Below, piece after piece: positions 6,675 through 9,173 of a DNA stretch of 9,173 bases. The notes beneath the pieces were generated by a model, which worked only from the letters and a program-made list of their open reading frames with translations, was not told the origin of the DNA and ran no database searches. Source of the stretch: Brevundimonas sp. UBA7635. GTDB lineage: Bacteria; Pseudomonadota; Alphaproteobacteria; Caulobacterales; Caulobacteraceae. The position numbers and the translations under genes are program-made. The stretch is taken from contig DLIT01000001.1 of assembly GCA_002483865.1 (NCBI GenBank), positions 10,937 through 20,109 on the forward strand, read 5' to 3'. Each line of letters opens with the position of its first letter. Position 1 is the stretch's first letter.

Positions 6675-6689
6675 TTGCATAAGTTTGCG
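6674..6689. promoter_or_regulatory. Putative operator half-site pair upstream of the TonB-dependent receptor
   Basis: TTTGCATAAGTTTGCG contains a 14-bp core, TGCATAAGTTTGCG, that matches the generic LacI-family pattern TGCAAACGTTTGCA at 11 of 14 positions by hand comparison. It sits 42 bp before the receptor ATG, a natural place for repression. It is less symmetrical than the site at 6515-6528. Confidence 0.42.
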
Positions 6690-6731
6690 TCGAAATCGCT
6701 TCACGTAGAAGGCGACATTGGGAGGATGACG

Positions 6732-9173
6732 ATGTCTAATGGCTTCACTCGGCGTGCGCGCCTGATGGCCGGCGGCGCCTTGGGCGTTGTCGCGACCGTC
6801 GTTTTTGCAGCGGCCGCTCAGGCCCAGACCGCCACTCCCGCGCAGGATGAGCAGGCCGCCCAGGTCGATGAGATCATCGTCACCGGCATCCGCCGTTCGA
6901 TCGAAGCCTCGATCTCGGCCAAGGCTCGCAACACCTCGATCGTCGAGGTCATTTCGGCCGAGGATATCGGCAAGCTGCCGGACGTCTCGATCGCAGAATC
7001 CCTGGCCCGCCTGCCGGGCGTGACCTCGCAGCGACTTGATGGCCGCAGCCAGGCCATTTCAATCCGGGGTCTGGGTCCGGACTTCACCACCGCCCTGCTG
7101 AACGGTCGCGAGTTGGTCACCACGGGTGACAACCGCGGCGTCGAGTTCGACCAATTCCCCTCGGAACTGCTTGGCAGCGTCGTGGTCTACAAGACCCCCG
7201 ATAGCGCTCTGGTCGGTCAGGGTCTGGCTGGCACCGTCGACATGCGGACGCTTCGTCCCCTTGATTACGGTCGTCAGGCCGTTGCGGTGAATGCCCGCTA
7301 TGAGTGGAACGACATCGGGGCCCTGAACGCTGGCACGACCGATCATGGTAGCCGCTATACCCTCAGCTACATCGATCAGTTCGCGGACGATACCATCGGC
7401 ATCGCGCTGGGCTATGCCCACATGTCGTCGCCCTATCAGTCGGAACGCTTCAACTCGTGGGGCTATCCGGACCACTCGGATGGCAACCTGGTGATTGGCG
7501 GGGTCAAGCCCTACGTCATGTCGTCCGAGCTGGAACGCGACGGTTACATGGGGGTGCTGGAATGGAAGCCGAACGACCGCTTCCACACCACGCTGGACGC
7601 CTTCTACTCGGAGTTCAAGAACACCCAGGTCCTGCGCGGCATCGAGTTCCCGTTCGCCTGGGGCGGTTCGGCCGGTGACTGTGAATCGGTTGGCAATGTC
7701 GCGACCCCGGACGTCTGCCGTCCCGGTCCGTCTTTGCGTCCCGGCTATACGGTCGAAGACGGCATGATCGTTGCCGGCACCTGGGACAACATCAAGGGCG
7801 TGGTCCGCAACGACCTGAACAAGCGCGACAGCAACATCACGGCCCTGGGCTGGAACACCAGGTTCATCGCCAATGACAACTGGTCGTTCGACCTGGACCT
7901 GAACTACTCCAAGGTCGAGCGGAATGACATCATCCTGGAAACCAACGCCGGGACGGGCCGCAACATCAACGGCGTGATGGATACCCTGGGCTTCGAGCTG
8001 ACGGCCGATGGCGTGACCCGCTTCACCAGCCAGCTGGACTATGCCGACCCCAACCTGATCAAGCTGACCAGCCCGCAGGGATGGGGCGGTGACGTCATCC
8101 CGGAAGGCCAGGTTGGCTATATGAACACGCCCTCGATCGAGGATGAGATCAAGGCCATCCGCCTGTCGGCCCGTCGCGAACTGAGCCAGTCGCCATTCAG
8201 CTCCCTCGACTTCGGCGTCAATGTGTCTGAGCGTAACAAGACCTTTGTCAACGACCAGTATTACCTGGGCACGCCGGGCGGTGTTGATCTGGCCGTTCCG
8301 ACCCAATTCCTGCTGCAGCCTACCGACCTGGGCTACCTGGGGATTTCGCAGGTCATCAGCTATGACGCCTTGGCCCTGGTTGAAAGCGGTGCCCTGAACC
8401 TCATTCGCAATCCCAATGCCGACGTGATGGCAGGCAACTGGGAAGTTTCGGAAAAGGTCACCACCGCCTATATCCGCGCCAATATCGATCACAACCTGGG
8501 CGGCCTGCCGCTGACGGGTAATGTCGGCATCCAGGCAGTCCATACGGACCAGCAATCCAGCGGCTTCTCGGCACGTCAGGTCGCACCCGGCGTCTCGGCA
8601 ACCCTGCCGGTCTCGGGCGGCATCGACTACCTGGAGATCCTGCCCAGCGCCAACTTCATCCTGGAAACGGGCGAGGACGTCTTCGTCCGCCTGGGCCTGG
8701 CCCGCACCCTGGCGCGGCCGCGGATGGACGACATGCGCGCCTCGCGCAACTACTCCTATGATGCTTCGTTGGCAGATTCGGGCGACATCAACCGTTCGCC
8801 CTGGTCTGGCGGTGGCGGCAACCCGAACCTGATGCCCTTCATCGCTGACGTGGCTGACATCTCGATCGAGAAATACTTCGCCAACCGCCGCGGCTATGTC
8901 TCGCTGGCTGGCTATTACAAGCACCTGGAAAGCTACGTCTATCACCGCAACCAGATCTTCGACTTCACCGGCTATCCGATCGCTTCGGGCGATACGCCGG
9001 TCCTGTGGGAAGGTCTGGTCGGCGCGCCGGACAACGGCGAGGGCGGCTGGATCAAGGGTGCTGAGTTCGCGGTTTCGGCTCCGTTCGACATCTTCCACCC
9101 GATGCTGGAAGGTTTCGGTGGCCTGTTCAGCGCCTCGTGGACGGACAGCGAGGTTCAGCCTGATCCGACCCAG
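6732..9173 (+). CDS. TonB-dependent outer-membrane receptor, probable maltodextrin transporter, MalA-like (partial, C-terminus outside window)
   Basis: Energy-coupled outer-membrane receptor of the Xanthomonas/Caulobacter type, likely importing maltodextrins into the periplasm through TonB-ExbBD. 814 residues are visible; the family is usually about 900-1000, so the last barrel strands and terminal Phe are missing. Signal peptide: TRRAR, then a hydrophobic core, with cleavage near AQA-Q (32). The TonB box is DEIIVTG (46-52). The plug includes VISAEDIGKLPDVSIAESLA (73-92), SIRGLGPDFTTALLNGRE (110-127) and SVVVYKTPDSALVGQGLAGT (149-168). The barrel begins about 180 and shows GNPNLMPF and the ARTLARPRMDDMRAS segment typical of these receptors. 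C317 and C329 may form a disulfide in an extracellular loop. ATG 6732 follows GGGAGG (6720-6725) by 6 nt; the in-frame ATG at 6726 abuts the Shine-Dalgarno and is unlikely. Divergent from the amylase operon. The position matches malA (CC2287, from memory) of Caulobacter crescentus. The substrate is inferred from context. Confidence 0.93.
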   Translation, partial: MSNGFTRRARLMAGGALGVVATVVFAAAAQAQTATPAQDEQAAQVDEIIVTGIRRSIEASISAKARNTSIVEVISAEDIGKLPDVSIAESLARLPGVTSQRLDGRSQAISIRGLGPDFTTALLNGRELVTTGDNRGVEFDQFPSELLGSVVVYKTPDSALVGQGLAGTVDMRTLRPLDYGRQAVAVNARYEWNDIGALNAGTTDHGSRYTLSYIDQFADDTIGIALGYAHMSSPYQSERFNSWGYPDHSDGNLVIGGVKPYVMSSELERDGYMGVLEWKPNDRFHTTLDAFYSEFKNTQVLRGIEFPFAWGGSAGDCESVGNVATPDVCRPGPSLRPGYTVEDGMIVAGTWDNIKGVVRNDLNKRDSNITALGWNTRFIANDNWSFDLDLNYSKVERNDIILETNAGTGRNINGVMDTLGFELTADGVTRFTSQLDYADPNLIKLTSPQGWGGDVIPEGQVGYMNTPSIEDEIKAIRLSARRELSQSPFSSLDFGVNVSERNKTFVNDQYYLGTPGGVDLAVPTQFLLQPTDLGYLGISQVISYDALALVESGALNLIRNPNADVMAGNWEVSEKVTTAYIRANIDHNLGGLPLTGNVGIQAVHTDQQSSGFSARQVAPGVSATLPVSGGIDYLEILPSANFILETGEDVFVRLGLARTLARPRMDDMRASRNYSYDASLADSGDINRSPWSGGGGNPNLMPFIADVADISIEKYFANRRGYVSLAGYYKHLESYVYHRNQIFDFTGYPIASGDTPVLWEGLVGAPDNGEGGWIKGAEFAVSAPFDIFHPMLEGFGGLFSASWTDSEVQPDPTQ

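Noticed and set aside
6466..6731. Riboswitch or small RNA in the divergent region
   Set aside because: I found dyads and half-sites but no conserved riboswitch core or a hairpin followed by a T-run; short inverted repeats alone do not justify the call.
7059..9098. 679-codon minus-strand open frame opposite the TonB-dependent receptor
   Set aside because: Composition is that of an antisense shadow (many Val, Asp, Arg and Gln); the plus strand has a complete TonB box, plug and barrel motifs in the same interval.
1..9173. CRISPR array, insertion sequence, tRNA, phage or defence genes
   Set aside because: No regularly spaced repeats, transposase motifs, terminal repeats or tRNA-like folds were seen, and all coding space is explained by five carbohydrate-use genes with uniform composition.

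Overview
The window is a maltodextrin/starch utilisation locus from a high-GC Gram-negative bacterium. The gene set is a TonB-dependent receptor of the Xanthomonas/Caulobacter type, a secreted GH13 amylase, a GH13 alpha-glucosidase, a LacI-family regulator and a GH97 glycosidase. It resembles the malA locus known from Caulobacter crescentus, so a member of the Caulobacterales (Caulobacter, Brevundimonas or a relative) is the most likely source. That assignment is inference from gene content and protein style, with no marker gene to confirm it.

Layout. 1-1805 (minus): GH97 glycosidase with a twin-arginine signal, its C-terminus cut off by the window edge. 1806-1959: divergent intergenic region with TTTGCA-type operator candidates and a possible 25-codon leader ORF. 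1960-2973 (plus): LacI-family repressor starting at TTG. 2965-2990: hairpin containing the stop codons of the two convergent genes. 2981-4609 (minus): cytoplasmic GH13 alpha-glucosidase. 4606-6465 (minus): exported GH13 amylase, overlapping the glucosidase by 4 nt (GTGA). 6466-6731: divergent control region with several dyads. 6732-9173 (plus): TonB-dependent receptor, C-terminus cut off by the window edge.

How it works together (inference from families and predicted signals). The outer-membrane receptor would bring maltodextrins into the periplasm. The Sec-exported amylase and the Tat-exported GH97 enzyme would shorten them there. The signal-less GH13 alpha-glucosidase would hydrolyse imported maltose or maltotriose in the cytoplasm. 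No inner-membrane sugar transporter lies in the window, although the scheme requires one. The LacI-family protein is the obvious local regulator: related TGCAA...TTGCA sites lie in both divergent intergenic regions, and one covers the expected -10 of a promoter with a perfect TTGACA -35 box in front of the amylase operon.

All five main genes have recognisable families. The least explained material is in the two intergenic regions and in the unusual hinge segment of the LacI protein.
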